NCBI GenBank assembly: GCA_934119935.1
Contig: CAKOSX010000007.1
Span: forward strand, 1-64,000
Length of the DNA: 64,000 nucleotides
Direction: 5' to 3'
From: an uncultured Clostridia bacterium
GTDB taxonomy: Bacteria; Bacillota; Clostridia; TANB77; CAG-508
The position numbers and the translations under genes were made by a program. Below are positions 1 through 8,362 of this stretch, piece by piece (positions within the stretch are counted from its first letter, which is position 1; every line of letters begins with the position of its first letter). The notes beneath the pieces were generated by a model. It was given only the letters and a program-made list of their open reading frames with translations. It did no database searches and was not told where the DNA came from.

Positions 1-3000
1 ATATTCTATACAATAGCAAATGCAACAATAAATCAAAATACAATGACAGTAACAAACAAATTTGTTGTACCAGACGAAAAGAAACCAATCGAGGTAACAA
101 AAGTATGGGATGACAATAATGATGCAGCAGGAAAGAGATCAACAGCCAAAGCAGAGCTAGTGCTAAAAGGAGACAATAAAGAATATTCACATTTAATGAC
201 AGAAGACAATAAGACATCTGTAAATAATACTTACAAATATACATTTAGCAAATTACCAAAGTATGATGCAAATGGTGATGAAATCAAATATGTATTAAGT
301 GAAAAAGAAACAGGAAGCATATTCTATACAATAGCAAATGCAACAATAGATCAAGACACAATGACTGTAACAAACAAATTTGTTGTACCAGACGAGAAGA
401 ACTCAATCGAGGTAACAAAAGTATGGGATGACAATAATGATGCAGCAGGAAAGAGATCAACAGCCAAAGCAGAGTTAGTGTTAACAGGAAATAATAAAGA
501 ATATTCACATGAAATGGTAGATTCAGACAAGAAAGATGCAAATACTTACAAATATACATTTAGCGAATTACCAAAGTATGATGCAAATGGTGATGAAATC
601 AAATATGTATTAAGTGAAAAAGACACAGGAAGTATATTCTATACAATAGCAAATGCAACAATAGATCAAAATACAATGACAGTAACAAACAAATTTGTTG
701 TACCAGACGAGAAGAACTCAATCGAAGTAACAAAAGTATGGGACGACAATAATGATGCAGCCGGAAAGAGATCAACAGCCAAAGTAGAGTTAGTGTTAAC
801 AGGAGACAATAAAGAATATTCACATGAAATGATAGAGTCAGACAAGAAAGATGCAAATACTTACAAATATACATTTAGCAAATTACCAAAGTATGATGCA
901 AATGGTGATGAAATCAAATATGTATTAAGTGAAAAAGACACAGGAAGTATATTCTATACAATAGCAAATGCAACAATAAATCAAAATACAATGACAGTAA
1001 CAAACAAATTTGTTGTACCAGACGAGAAGAAACCAATCGAGGTAACAAAAGTATGGGACGACAATAATGATGCAGCAGGAAAGAGATCAACAGCCAAAGC
1101 AGAGTTAGTATTAACAGGAAACAATAAAGAATATTCACATGAAATGATAGAGTCAGACAAGAAAGATGCAAATACTTACAAATATACATTTGGTGAATTA
1201 CCAAAATATGATGCAAATGGTGATGAAATCAAATATGTATTAAGTGAAAAAGACACAGGAAGCATATTCTATACAATAGCAAATGCAACAATAGATCAAG
1301 ACACAATGACAGTAACAAACAAATTTGTTGTACCAGACGAAAAGAACCCAATCGAGGTAACAAAAGTATGGGACGACAATAATGATGCAGCCGGAAAGAG
1401 ATCAACAGCCAAAGCAGAGTTAGTATTAACAGGAAACAATAAAGAATATTCACATGAAATGATAGAGTCAGACAAGAAAGATGCAAATACTTACAAATAT
1501 ACATTTGGTGAATTACCAAAATATGATGCAAATGGTGATGAAATCACATATGTATTAAGTGAAAAAGACACAGGAAGTATATTCTATACAATAGCAAATG
1601 CAACAATAGATCAAAATACAATGACAGTAACAAACAAATTTGTTGTACCAGACGAAAAGAACTCAATCGAGGTAACAAAAGTATGGGACGACAATAATGA
1701 TGCAGCAGGAAAGAGATCAACAGCCAAAGCAGAGTTAGTATTAACAGGAAACAATAAAGAATATTCACATGAAATGATAGAGTCAGACAAGAAAGATGCA
1801 AATACTTACAAATATACATTTGGTGAATTACCAAAATATGATGCAAATGGTGATGAAATCACATATGTATTAAGTGAAAAAGACACAGGAAGTATATTCT
1901 ATACAATGGCAAATGCAACAATAAATCAAAATACAATGACAGTAACAAACAAATTTGTTGTACCATACGAGAAGAACTCAATCGAGGTAACAAAAGTATG
2001 GGACGACAATAATGATGTAGCCGGAAAGAGATCAACAGCCAAAGCAGAGTTAGTGTTAACAGGAGACAATAAAGAATATTCACATTTAATGACAGAAGAC
2101 AATAAGACATCTGTAAATAATACTTACAAATATACATTTGGTGAATTACCAAAATATGATGCAAATGGTGATGAAATCAAATATGTATTAAGTGAAAAAG
2201 ACACAGGAAGCATATTCTATACAATAGCAAATGCAACAATAGATCAAGACACAAAGACAGTAACAAACAAATTTGTTGTGCCAGACGAAAAGAAACCAAT
2301 CGAGGTAACAAAAGTATGGGATGACAATAATGATGCAGCAGGAAAGAGATCAACAGCCAAAGCAGAGCTAGTGCTAAAAGGAGACAATAAAGAATATTCA
2401 CATTTAATGACAGAAGACAATAAGACATCTGTAAATAATACTTACAAATATACATTTGGTGAATTACCAAAATATGATGCAAATGGTGATGAAATCAAAT
2501 ATGTATTAAGTGAAAAAGACACAGGAAGCATATTCTATACAATAGCAAATGCAACAATAGATCAAGACACAATGACAGTAACAAACAAATTTGTTGTACC
2601 AGACGAAAAGAACTCAATAACAGTAACTAAAATCTGGAATGATAATGTTCAAATAAATGGAGAGGACAAAAAAGGTCCACGTCCAGATACAATCAATATA
2701 GTATTTAAAGGTGGAAAAAAAGATATAGACAAAAAATTAACTGGAACTGGTAATACATGGTCAGAAAGCTATAGCCTACCAAAATACGATGAAAATGGTA
2801 ATCCAATTACTTATACAATAGATGAAAAATCAACATCATTAGATTGGTATGTAAAGAGTATAGATCAGGAAAAATATACAATAACTAACTCAATACCTGA
2901 CTTAGAAATTACTAAGAAAATAGTATCACTAAACGGCGTAAAATTACATGACAATACAGAAGTATCAGTTGTTGAAGGTGATGTTATAGGATACGAAATT

Positions 3001-5070
3001 ACAGTAGAGAATATTGGAAATGTAGACTTAACTAATGTAACTGTTGTTGATGAAATGACAAATGGAAATGCTATATATGAAAATTATGATAAAACAACAA
3101 ATACAGTATCAAACAAGATAAAAGATGGAATAGTTGCAGTAATTCCAGAATTAAAAACAAAGAGTGAACCAGTATCTTATTTAGTATACTATAAAGTAAC
3201 AAGTACAGATGTTAGTGATTCATCAAAATCAATAGACAATACTGCTACAGCTACTGTTAAATATACAGATGTTACAGGTAAAGAAAAAGAAATAGACAGA
3301 TTTGACGAGGCATCTGCACAGGTTCAAGATATTTCTAAGATAGAAGTTGAAAAAACGCAATCAGTTAATGGTAAACAGTTAGCTAAAGATGAGAAAAACA
3401 CAAAGGTAACACCAGGAACGGTTATAAATTACACTATAAAAGTACGCAATGCTGGAAATACAAAACAAGAAAATGTTATAGTAACAGATACAATGAACAA
3501 TTTATCTAAGAAGTCATATGAAATAAAATCAATTACTGTAAATAATACAGTAAGAGATTATACAATTACTGAAGATGGAATAGCAATTGGAGATTTAGAA
3601 ATTGGAGAAGAAGCTGTAATAACAATTACTTATACTGTTGATGAAAGCGATATGACAACAACTGTTGGAGAAATAAAGAATACTGTAACAGTAAATAAAA
3701 CAAATCCAGATGAAACTACTCCAACTGATGAAGTAAAAGTTCCTACTGAAGAATGGAAAGCTGATATTAATGTAGTTAAGAGTAGTAAATTATATAGGGA
3801 TGGAAAAGAAATATCTGGACCAGCTATGTATGGAGATACAATTAGATACACAATTAAAGCAACAAATACTGGAAATAAAGCTGGAACAGTTGTTGTAAAA
3901 GATACAGCACCAACCGGAACAACACCAGTTGAAAGTGATATATATACTGCTATATCATCAGAAGAAGGATACACATTATCTGTATCAGCACATGATACAG
4001 CATCAGTAAGTTTTGATGTAACAGTCACAGGAAAACCTTCATCTACAATTACAAATACAGCAACGGTAGATGGAAAGGATGCAAAAGACCTAGATGAACA
4101 TACAGTAGAAAAGAAAGTATCTGTAAAGATGAATACTCAGACACCAACAATTAAAAACAGTAATGTTGTTATAGTATTAGATGTTTCAGGAAGTATGGCC
4201 GATGATTCAAACGGAGATAAAACGAGTGATAAGACAAAAACCCGTTTATATGCTGCAAAGCAAGCTTGCAAAAATTTGATAGATGGAATGTTTAAGAATG
4301 GTGCTACAGGGTGTCAAGTTTCTGTTGTAACATTTAGTTCAAACTATAAATGGAATAATTGGGGTGGTTATTATAATTGGGACAACGCAAAAACATTAGG
4401 CTCAGCAAAAGATGATAAAGAAGCAAAGACATTAAAAGGTGAAATTGATGATTTAACTGCAGATGGAGGAACACGTATCGCAGCAGGCTTGAAAGAAGCT
4501 AATACTCAAATAAATAAATTAGCAGAAGGAAACAATAATAAAAATATTGTTATAGTACTAAGTGATGGTGACTTTAAGATTCTTAATGATAAAGATGGAA
4601 CTATTGATGAAACTGGTGGAGAAACTAAAAAAAGAGTTACGACTGAATCAAATAACTTGAAAAACAGTGCTTGTAAACCAACAGTCTATGCAGTAGCATT
4701 CGCTTCAAAACAATCTGGATTGATGGAAAATACAATAGCTACACCTGCAGATAAAAATAACACATATTTTAAAACTGCAAGCGATTACTCAAGTCTATTA
4801 AATATATTTACAGAAATAGGCACAGAAATCGGAGAAGGTGGAAATGTTGATGTTATATCAAATAATGGTTTAATAGAATTACCAGGAATAGATGTAAACA
4901 AAGACATAACTATAAAGCTAAATGGAGAAACAACCGGAACAACAGGTAAAATCGATTCATTTGGTGAAAAGATAAAAAAAATCGACGGAGAATATTACTT
5001 AGATACAAGTAAATTTGATGCTGATGCAAAGATTGAAATCGAGTATTTTGAAGTTGAATCAAATAACTAA
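1..5070 (+). CDS. Giant Cna_B-repeat / DUF11 / VWA surface protein (5' end outside window)
   Basis: The frame is open from base 1, so the signal peptide and true start lie upstream; 1689 codons are visible. Order seen: eight near-identical Cna_B repeats of 105-106 residues (bases 91-2619), a ninth diverged Cna_B unit to about base 2890, three DUF11-type repeats (about 2900-4130), then a VWA domain with the metal-site motif DVSGS at base 4180, a Thr in ADGGTR and an Asp in LSDGD. Each Cna_B unit keeps a Lys in EVTKVW, a Glu in VLSEK and an Asn in TVTNKF, the residues that form isopeptide cross-links in this family. Stacks of this kind are known as rigid adhesin stalks. The VWA lies at the extreme C terminus and there is no LPxTG motif or terminal membrane segment, so how it is held on the cell is unclear. 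It may bind host or cell-wall ligands; that is inference. Confidence 0.9.
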   Translation: MFYTIANATINQNTMTVTNKFVVPDEKKPIEVTKVWDDNNDAAGKRSTAKAELVLKGDNKEYSHLMTEDNKTSVNNTYKYTFSKLPKYDANGDEIKYVLSEKETGSIFYTIANATIDQDTMTVTNKFVVPDEKNSIEVTKVWDDNNDAAGKRSTAKAELVLTGNNKEYSHEMVDSDKKDANTYKYTFSELPKYDANGDEIKYVLSEKDTGSIFYTIANATIDQNTMTVTNKFVVPDEKNSIEVTKVWDDNNDAAGKRSTAKVELVLTGDNKEYSHEMIESDKKDANTYKYTFSKLPKYDANGDEIKYVLSEKDTGSIFYTIANATINQNTMTVTNKFVVPDEKKPIEVTKVWDDNNDAAGKRSTAKAELVLTGNNKEYSHEMIESDKKDANTYKYTFGELPKYDANGDEIKYVLSEKDTGSIFYTIANATIDQDTMTVTNKFVVPDEKNPIEVTKVWDDNNDAAGKRSTAKAELVLTGNNKEYSHEMIESDKKDANTYKYTFGELPKYDANGDEITYVLSEKDTGSIFYTIANATIDQNTMTVTNKFVVPDEKNSIEVTKVWDDNNDAAGKRSTAKAELVLTGNNKEYSHEMIESDKKDANTYKYTFGELPKYDANGDEITYVLSEKDTGSIFYTMANATINQNTMTVTNKFVVPYEKNSIEVTKVWDDNNDVAGKRSTAKAELVLTGDNKEYSHLMTEDNKTSVNNTYKYTFGELPKYDANGDEIKYVLSEKDTGSIFYTIANATIDQDTKTVTNKFVVPDEKKPIEVTKVWDDNNDAAGKRSTAKAELVLKGDNKEYSHLMTEDNKTSVNNTYKYTFGELPKYDANGDEIKYVLSEKDTGSIFYTIANATIDQDTMTVTNKFVVPDEKNSITVTKIWNDNVQINGEDKKGPRPDTINIVFKGGKKDIDKKLTGTGNTWSESYSLPKYDENGNPITYTIDEKSTSLDWYVKSIDQEKYTITNSIPDLEITKKIVSLNGVKLHDNTEVSVVEGDVIGYEITVENIGNVDLTNVTVVDEMTNGNAIYENYDKTTNTVSNKIKDGIVAVIPELKTKSEPVSYLVYYKVTSTDVSDSSKSIDNTATATVKYTDVTGKEKEIDRFDEASAQVQDISKIEVEKTQSVNGKQLAKDEKNTKVTPGTVINYTIKVRNAGNTKQENVIVTDTMNNLSKKSYEIKSITVNNTVRDYTITEDGIAIGDLEIGEEAVITITYTVDESDMTTTVGEIKNTVTVNKTNPDETTPTDEVKVPTEEWKADINVVKSSKLYRDGKEISGPAMYGDTIRYTIKATNTGNKAGTVVVKDTAPTGTTPVESDIYTAISSEEGYTLSVSAHDTASVSFDVTVTGKPSSTITNTATVDGKDAKDLDEHTVEKKVSVKMNTQTPTIKNSNVVIVLDVSGSMADDSNGDKTSDKTKTRLYAAKQACKNLIDGMFKNGATGCQVSVVTFSSNYKWNNWGGYYNWDNAKTLGSAKDDKEAKTLKGEIDDLTADGGTRIAAGLKEANTQINKLAEGNNNKNIVIVLSDGDFKILNDKDGTIDETGGETKKRVTTESNNLKNSACKPTVYAVAFASKQSGLMENTIATPADKNNTYFKTASDYSSLLNIFTEIGTEIGEGGNVDVISNNGLIELPGIDVNKDITIKLNGETTGTTGKIDSFGEKIKKIDGEYYLDTSKFDADAKIEIEYFEVESNN
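91..2619 (+). repeat. Eight in-frame tandem repeats of 315 or 318 bp
   Basis: Units start at 91, 409, 724, 1039, 1354, 1669, 1984 and 2302. The units at 91, 1984 and 2302 are 318 bp and carry the LMTEDNKTSVNN variant; the five between are 315 bp with an EM(V/I)xSDKKDAN variant. The units at 91 and 2302 share the rare spelling gcagagctagtgctaaaagg, which suggests recent unit duplication or gene conversion. Part of one more unit precedes base 91. Copy number may vary between strains and is prone to assembly collapse. Confidence 0.97.
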
Positions 5071-5074
5071 GATA

Positions 5075-5109
5075 AAAAAATATGGGCTAGAAATAGCTCA
5101 TATTTTTTT
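5075..5109 (+). terminator. Rho-independent terminator of the Cna_B/VWA gene
   Basis: A nine-pair stem (TATGGGCTA at 5081-5089 with TAGCTCATA at 5094-5102, one G-T pair) has a GAAA loop and is flanked by an A run and a seven-base T run. It begins just after the stop codon. Confidence 0.88.
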
Positions 5110-5111
5110 AT

Positions 5112-5143
5112 ATAAAGAAAAAGACCATGGAAAATTCCATGGT
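5112..5143 (-). terminator. Terminator of the minus-strand gene at 5144-5581
   Basis: A perfect inverted repeat (ACCATGGAA at 5124-5132, TTCCATGGT at 5135-5143) directly follows the stop codon on the minus strand, and then a T-rich tail (CTTTTTCTTT on that strand). The tight loop means the innermost pairs probably stay open. Confidence 0.8.
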
Positions 5144-5581
5144 TTAATGTTCTAATTTTATTTCATAATTTGTAATATTTTCAATTTTATCACTGCATGC
5201 AATCGAAAAATCAGCTTGTGAATTTGCATCAACTTCAGAAATTTTAAAAGAAGAACCAAATGTATAATTGCCAGATTCATCTAGTAGATATAGATGAGCC
5301 ATTTTATTTGAAATCTTTTTATTAGAATTATTATGCAACGTGATGTGTATTAATGTTAGATTACTAGAATTATCTACATCTATAGAAAGTATTTGTAAAT
5401 CTTCAAGACCAATAACACTTTTTGAGTTACTAAGAGTAATAGGCTTAGAATTAATTTGTTCAGAATTTTTTCTCGTGATGTGGAAAACAACAAAACTAAT
5501 AAAAATTAACAATACTATAAAAATAATTATAAAAACTTTATGCGATTTTTTCTTGCTTGTCATCCTTTTGGCTGTTGACAT
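5144..5581 (-). CDS. Small membrane-anchored protein with FxLYD-like extracellular domain
   Basis: 145 residues: a Lys-rich N terminus, one membrane segment at about residues 15-36, then an outward-facing domain of about 90 residues. The domain has alternating beta-strand character (NLTLIHITLHNNSNKKI and similar), which resembles the FxLYD/DUF-type beta-sandwich that senses or packs outside the membrane in Firmicutes. The start is supported by AAAGGAG 10 bases upstream and a strong promoter at 5610-5638. It is similar in layout and in its NNS..I...A.L.D patterns to the protein at 54143-54649, so the two may be paralogues. The gene stands alone between its own promoter and terminator. Specific function unknown. 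Confidence 0.72.
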   Translation of the reverse strand: MSTAKRMTSKKKSHKVFIIIFIVLLIFISFVVFHITRKNSEQINSKPITLSNSKSVIGLEDLQILSIDVDNSSNLTLIHITLHNNSNKKISNKMAHLYLLDESGNYTFGSSFKISEVDANSQADFSIACSDKIENITNYEIKLEH

Positions 5582-5609
5582 ATATTTACATCTCCTTTAA
5601 CACTGTAAT

Positions 5610-5638
5610 ATAATACAATAAAAAAGCTGTGATGTCAA
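5610..5638 (-). promoter_or_regulatory. Sigma-A promoter for the 5144-5581 gene
   Basis: On the minus strand: TTGACA, a 17-base spacer, TATTAT, about 30-45 bases upstream of the start codon. Confidence 0.8.
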
Positions 5639-5652
5639 CTCTTGAAAGAGTT
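5637..5652. promoter_or_regulatory. Perfect inverted repeat abutting the -35 box, possible operator
   Basis: AACTCTT, GA, AAGAGTT: two seven-base arms that overlap the upstream edge of the minus-strand -35 box. The placement suits a regulator site, but no regulator is identified. Confidence 0.4.
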
Positions 5653-5681
5653 TATGAAACAATTCTACAGAGTACATTTTA

Positions 5682-5758
5682 CAAAAATGTGATAAAAACC
5701 TAAAAAACACCTGCAAAAGTGTGATAAAATCCCTCAAAAACCTTGCAAAAATGTGATT
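5682..5758. repeat. Three TGTGAT-cored direct repeats spaced about three helical turns
   Basis: The motif (g)caaaaNtgtgat recurs with TGTGAT at 5689, 5720 and 5752 (spacing 31 and 32 bases). It lies in the 300-base gap between the divergent genes 5144-5581 (minus) and 5882-6424 (plus). The even spacing would put the three sites on one face of the helix. No other gene or RNA was recognised in this gap. Confidence 0.6.
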
Positions 5759-5881
5759 CGCACATTTAATAACTAGAATACATGGAAAAATTCATATAGT
5801 GTTTGCTATTAATTTCCACAATTACATTGATAAATTAGCAATTTTATGATAAGTTAAAGAAAGAATGAATGGAGATAGAAA

Positions 5882-6424
5882 ATGGGAAAAGTAAAAGAAT
5901 TTTTGCAAGATAACAAAAAAACAACAATATTAGCATTTGTTGGAAGTGTTATATTATTAGCTTATTACTTAATTTTTTATTTTGGAGGTGCCTTTATTTC
6001 GATAATCTTGGATAAAACAAGTGTAATTGGATTTGCAGTATATTTTGCGATGATATTATTAAAAATGTACAAAAAGCAAGTTAATATTAAAGTGGCAAAT
6101 TACATATTAATTATAACGCTAATAATACAAACAGTTTCTTATGGAATGATGACTATTGTAAGAGTAGCCTATGGAATTGCCGATATAGATGAGTTTGGTG
6201 AAATTATTGTAAATGTTATTTCAATAATATATTTTTTCAACATATTGCTAAAAAAGCCGAACTTTATAAACAACAAAGTGTATTTAATTACTGTAATAGT
6301 TTGTTTTGCTTTCCAAATGATACAACCATCATTCTTTTCATCAGGAGAAATTTTGTTAAGTTTGTGTTCATTGACTGTAGTACCATATTTCTATAATTAT
6401 TATGAATTATCAAAGAATAAATAA
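5882..6424 (+). CDS. Integral membrane protein of unknown function
   Basis: 180 residues with about six hydrophobic segments (roughly residues 17-38, 42-62, 72-95, 105-125, 133-150 and 155-172), separated by short Lys-rich loops. No catalytic or transport motif was recognised. The start ATG follows GGAGATAG at short distance. It stands alone between the divergent spacer with three TGTGAT motifs and a convergent toxin gene on the other strand. No clear terminator is visible in the 42 bases before the toxin stop codon. Confidence 0.65.
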   Translation: MGKVKEFLQDNKKTTILAFVGSVILLAYYLIFYFGGAFISIILDKTSVIGFAVYFAMILLKMYKKQVNIKVANYILIITLIIQTVSYGMMTIVRVAYGIADIDEFGEIIVNVISIIYFFNILLKKPNFINNKVYLITVIVCFAFQMIQPSFFSSGEILLSLCSLTVVPYFYNYYELSKNK

Positions 6425-6466
6425 TTAGATAACTAAAAAAGATTAAAGCATATCAAGAAGTATGAA

Positions 6467-6997
6467 TTAGTTTTTGTATTCTAAGCTTTTCTGTTCCAGT
6501 AATTTAAAGTCACAACTTAGATCTTTATAGAATTTTGACATTTTTGTATTGCTTGAGCTTGTTACTATATAATAAAGTTTCTCTGATTTATATGTAATTT
6601 TTAACTTGTTTTGAGATGTGTTTATGCAAGAATATTGTTCATGGAGTAGTCTTTTATAACCATAGCTTTTATCTTGCAAATTTAGTGGAATAACACATCT
6701 GATTGGTACGGGTATCATGTCAGAGAATCGAATGATGCCTAAATCTTTTTTAGCCTTTAAATTGGAAATCTTGAAAAAAGTTAAATTGTCTTTATAACTT
6801 TTGTGCTTTAGTTTGGGAGAAAATAAAGGTGCGAAATAATAATGAGATTCAACAACAATTACTACGCCGACATAAGGCCTAGTTTGATCTTTATTGTAAG
6901 CTATATGTTTATCAAATTGACTTAGATAGTTAATATAGTTTTCATCAATAATATAAAAATTTAAATTCTTTAATTTTAGTTTTTTATTTTCTTTCAT
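6467..6997 (-). CDS. Type III toxin, ToxN/AbiQ-family endoribonuclease
   Basis: 176 residues, the usual ToxN/AbiQ size (about 170). Family landmarks: FYIIDENYINYL at residues 14-25, RPYVGVV at 40-46, YYFAPLFSPK at 53-62 (the family APLxSPK loop) and a LGIIRFSDMIPVP stretch at 86-98, followed by a helical, basic C-terminal half. ToxN enzymes cut mRNA and their own antitoxin RNA precursor and often cause phage abortive infection. The position usually Thr in APLTSPK is Phe59 here, while Ser60 and Lys62 are kept; whether this weakens catalysis is unknown. The start is set by GGAGGA just upstream. A terminator hairpin and a repeat array precede it on the same strand, the standard type III layout in which the toxin is made by read-through. 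Confidence 0.88.
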   Translation of the reverse strand: MKENKKLKLKNLNFYIIDENYINYLSQFDKHIAYNKDQTRPYVGVVIVVESHYYFAPLFSPKLKHKSYKDNLTFFKISNLKAKKDLGIIRFSDMIPVPIRCVIPLNLQDKSYGYKRLLHEQYSCINTSQNKLKITYKSEKLYYIVTSSSNTKMSKFYKDLSCDFKLLEQKSLEYKN

Positions 6998-7004
6998 AAA
7001 TCCT

Positions 7005-7046
7005 CCAAAAAAAATAGAGGATACTTTTATAAAGCATCCCCCTATT
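7005..7046 (-). terminator. Attenuating terminator between antitoxin RNA and toxin gene
   Basis: On the minus strand a stem of about 12 pairs (GGGATGCTTT with AAAGTATCCTC, a few G-T pairs, three-base loop) is followed by eight T residues. It ends just before the toxin ribosome site. Type III loci use such a hairpin to make far more antitoxin RNA than toxin mRNA. Confidence 0.85.
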
Positions 7047-7208
7047 AATTTTACTGAAACTTGTTTATAGTAAAAACTAAAGGCTCGTTTCTAACCTAAT
7101 GTTAAATAGGATATTCGTTTATAGGATAAACATCCTAAAGGCTCATATCTAACCTAATGTTATAATGCACTTATTTATGAAATAAATCAAAGGTTTGTGT
7201 AACCTAGT
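7043..7208 (-). ncRNA. Type III antitoxin repeat RNA (ToxI-like), about 2.9 repeats
   Basis: Read on the minus strand, three contiguous direct repeats occur: about 50 bases (7208-7159), 58 bases (7158-7101) and about 58 bases (7100-7043). The shared core is aTTAGGTTAgAnAnGAGCCTTTAg followed by a weaker hairpin-forming half with TTAT..ATAAA. The first unit is the most diverged. Tandem repeats with no spacers, placed between a promoter and a terminator and directly upstream of a ToxN-family gene, are diagnostic of the pseudoknot antitoxin RNA that the toxin processes into single units. Known ToxI, AntiQ and CptI units are about 34-45 bases; this unit is longer. The exact processing points are inferred. 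Confidence 0.82.
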
Positions 7209-7246
7209 TTGCTAGATAAATTTCTTTATCATTATTTAGTATATTA

Positions 7247-7275
7247 ATTATACTTTAAATTATTTATTAAATCAA
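7247..7275 (-). promoter_or_regulatory. Promoter of the type III toxin-antitoxin locus
   Basis: On the minus strand: TTGATT, exactly 17 bases, TATAAT. Transcription would start near 7240, about 30 bases before the first antitoxin repeat. Confidence 0.8.
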
Positions 7276-7368
7276 TATATTTTAAGAAAAAAATCTAAGA
7301 AAATTTTGCTAAAATATGACAATTTATCTGAGAAAACCACACTAATTAAAAATACTATCGTCGAGTTA

Positions 7369-7398
7369 TTGACAAGTTGCAAAAGCTATAATTATAAT
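7369..7398 (+). promoter_or_regulatory. Promoter for the sigma factor gene
   Basis: TTGACA (7369-7374), 18 bases, TATAAT (7393-7398). It lies inside the upstream extension of the open frame, so it argues for the ATG at 7420 rather than any earlier start. Confidence 0.75.
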
Positions 7399-7419
7399 AG
7401 AATAAAAAAAGGAAAAATT

Positions 7420-8337
7420 ATGATAGATAAGCAAGAGTTACACAAAATATTTTCCGAGATGCGAAAAGGTAATAGTTCTCAATTTGAAATTCTGTATAAA
7501 AAATATAACCAATTGGTTTATAAAATTGCATTTTCTATATTGAAAAACAAAGAAAATAGCGAAGATGTGATGCAAACTGTTTTTACAAAGATATGCAATT
7601 TGAAGAAAGAACAGTTACCAAGTTCAAAAGAAGCAACTTGGTTATACGCTGTTACGAAGAATGAAGCACTTACATTTCTAAGAAAAGATAGGTTGAATAT
7701 TTCATTAGAGGAAGCCTACAACATAGACACAGGCAAAGAATGTGAGGAACTTCAAGATATTGTAGATACAGAAAAATACAACAAAATAATAAGTGGATTA
7801 TCACTTAAAGAAAAAGAAATTGTATCGCTAAAAATAGTCGGAGAATTGTCTTTTAAAGAGATAGCAAGAATTTTGAATGAGCCAATCGGAACCGTTCAAT
7901 GGAGATATTACAAGGCTTTGAATAGCTTGAAACTATTACTTGGAAATATCAGCATGTTTATTGTAGCATTAACATTATATATTTGTTCTACACAGTACAA
8001 AAAGAGTGAAAATGTAGAGCTGGCAAATGAAACTTCAAGGAATTCTCAAACAACCGAAAAATCAGAGAGTAAAGATGATACAATACAGGAAAACAAAAAA
8101 CAGGAGCAACTCGATAATGCACAAACAGACAGTAAAGACATAATTGAAAATGTTATAGAAAATAATGAAAATAATACGGTAGAAACAATTGAAATACAAC
8201 CAAAAGATGAAAAAATGCACAATATAACAAGTAACATATTCTTGTCTTTGGCATCAATATTTTTAGTGCTAACTTTAATATTTGCAATAATTTTTACAAA
8301 ACACCAACAAAATAGAACCAATTCTACATCTAAATAG
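7420..8337 (+). CDS. ECF-type sigma factor fused to a two-segment membrane anchor
   Basis: 305 residues. Region 2 spans about residues 20-92 (FEILYKKYNQLVYKIAFSIL, then SEDVMQTVF) and region 4 about 125-175, with a helix-turn-helix ELSFKEIARILNEPIGTVQWR. Region 4 runs straight into a membrane segment at about 176-190. After that come about 80 polar residues rich in Glu, Asn, Lys and Gln, then a second membrane segment at about 272-293. The polar stretch would lie outside the cell and the sigma domains inside. Canonical ECF factors stop after region 4 and are held by a separate anti-sigma protein; here the tether is covalent and no anti-sigma gene is adjacent. Release by proteolysis is inference. 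The promoter at 7369-7398 and an AAAAAAAGGA ribosome site fix the start. It is probably co-transcribed with the DUF4362 gene 25 bases downstream. Confidence 0.85.
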   Translation: MIDKQELHKIFSEMRKGNSSQFEILYKKYNQLVYKIAFSILKNKENSEDVMQTVFTKICNLKKEQLPSSKEATWLYAVTKNEALTFLRKDRLNISLEEAYNIDTGKECEELQDIVDTEKYNKIISGLSLKEKEIVSLKIVGELSFKEIARILNEPIGTVQWRYYKALNSLKLLLGNISMFIVALTLYICSTQYKKSENVELANETSRNSQTTEKSESKDDTIQENKKQEQLDNAQTDSKDIIENVIENNENNTVETIEIQPKDEKMHNITSNIFLSLASIFLVLTLIFAIIFTKHQQNRTNSTSK

Positions 8338-8362
8338 TAGAAAGAAAGGAAAGGTGTTACGT

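Noticed and set aside
284..2482. Regularly spaced minus-strand open frames of about 91-101 codons
   Set aside because: They are antisense shadows of the Cna_B repeats, spaced by the same 315-318 bases and with no ribosome sites.
7043..7208. Direct repeats considered as a small CRISPR array
   Set aside because: Units are contiguous with no unique spacers, and the promoter, terminator and ToxN-type gene explain them as a type III antitoxin RNA.
7306..7419. Upstream TTG start for the sigma factor gene
   Set aside because: It lacks a ribosome site, and the TTGACA/TATAAT promoter lies inside the extra stretch.
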